Source of the DNA: an uncultured Bacteroides sp.
Lineage (GTDB): Bacteria; Bacteroidota; Bacteroidia; Bacteroidales; UBA932
Assembly: GCA_900543205.1 (NCBI GenBank)
Contig: UQQM01000053.1
Location: 1 to 5,800 of the forward strand
Length of the DNA stretch: 5,800 bases
Direction: 5' to 3'
The translations under genes and the position numbers were made by a program. Numbering within the stretch: the stretch's first letter is position 1; each line of letters starts with the position of its first letter. The notes under the pieces were generated by a model. That model made no database searches and had not been told where the DNA came from. It saw only the letters and a program-made list of their open reading frames with translations. Positions 5,755 through 5,800 of the stretch are shown in pieces.

Positions 5755-5792
5755 TAATATCATAATATTGCAAATAATCAAGATAAGCAATA
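5737..5792. repeat. Cluster of GCAATA / TATTGC motifs, candidate operator
   Basis: ATAAGCAATA occurs at 5747-5756 and again at 5783-5792. TATTGC in the opposite orientation is at 5766-5771, making inverted pairs with both copies (loops of 9 and 15 bases). TATTG at 5737-5741 also pairs with CAATA at 5752-5756. The stretch is very AT-rich, so some matches are expected by chance, but the 10-bp direct copies and the overlap with the -33 TTG suggest an operator for the 90-aa gene. The cluster may continue beyond the window. Confidence 0.35.
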
Positions 5793-5800
5793 TTTTCTTT

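Overview
The window looks like chromosomal DNA from a member of the Bacteroidota, most likely the order Bacteroidales. The evidence is a TonB-dependent receptor with an N-terminal carboxypeptidase-regulatory-like domain, a tryptophanase of the type found in Bacteroides and its relatives, TAnnTTTG-type (-7) promoter elements, and a small NUMOD3 protein next to a rolling-circle-type replication initiator. The genus cannot be fixed from the sequence alone. The GC-rich left half would suit an Alistipes-like or other moderately GC-rich Bacteroidales lineage.

Left block (1-2969, GC-rich, housekeeping-like). A TonB-dependent outer-membrane receptor runs leftward off the window edge, so only its N-terminal 473 residues are present. 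A complete tryptophanase gene (tnaA) runs rightward from a 169-bp divergent intergenic region. The tryptophanase carries the PLP lysine and the residues that separate tryptophanase from tyrosine phenol-lyase. Its predicted role is to cleave tryptophan to indole, pyruvate and ammonia.

Middle block (2970-about 3593). No convincing gene is visible in about 620 bases. The stretch is still GC-rich and holds an imperfect 31-bp tandem duplication and a small perfect hairpin. It reads as a long spacer or decayed DNA.

Right block (about 3594-5800, AT-richer). Composition shifts abruptly at three 17-bp tandem repeats. These are followed by two hairpins that cannot form together, a short open frame whose coding-like reading extends upstream of its only ATG (a possible gene remnant), and a GC-rich inverted repeat in AT-rich surroundings. 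Next comes a tightly overlapped pair: a 63-aa NUMOD3-type DNA-binding protein, then a 312-aa Rep_trans-like replication initiator. The initiator's start is set by a strong Shine-Dalgarno sequence inside the small gene. A probable bidirectional terminator separates this pair from a convergent 90-aa protein of unknown function, which has its own consensus promoter and a cluster of GCAATA motifs upstream. The right block is best read as part of a small integrated mobile element, such as an integrative mobilizable element, plasmid-like element or phage-like element. No integrase, relaxase, phage structural gene or attachment site is visible, so the type and the right-hand boundary are unresolved.
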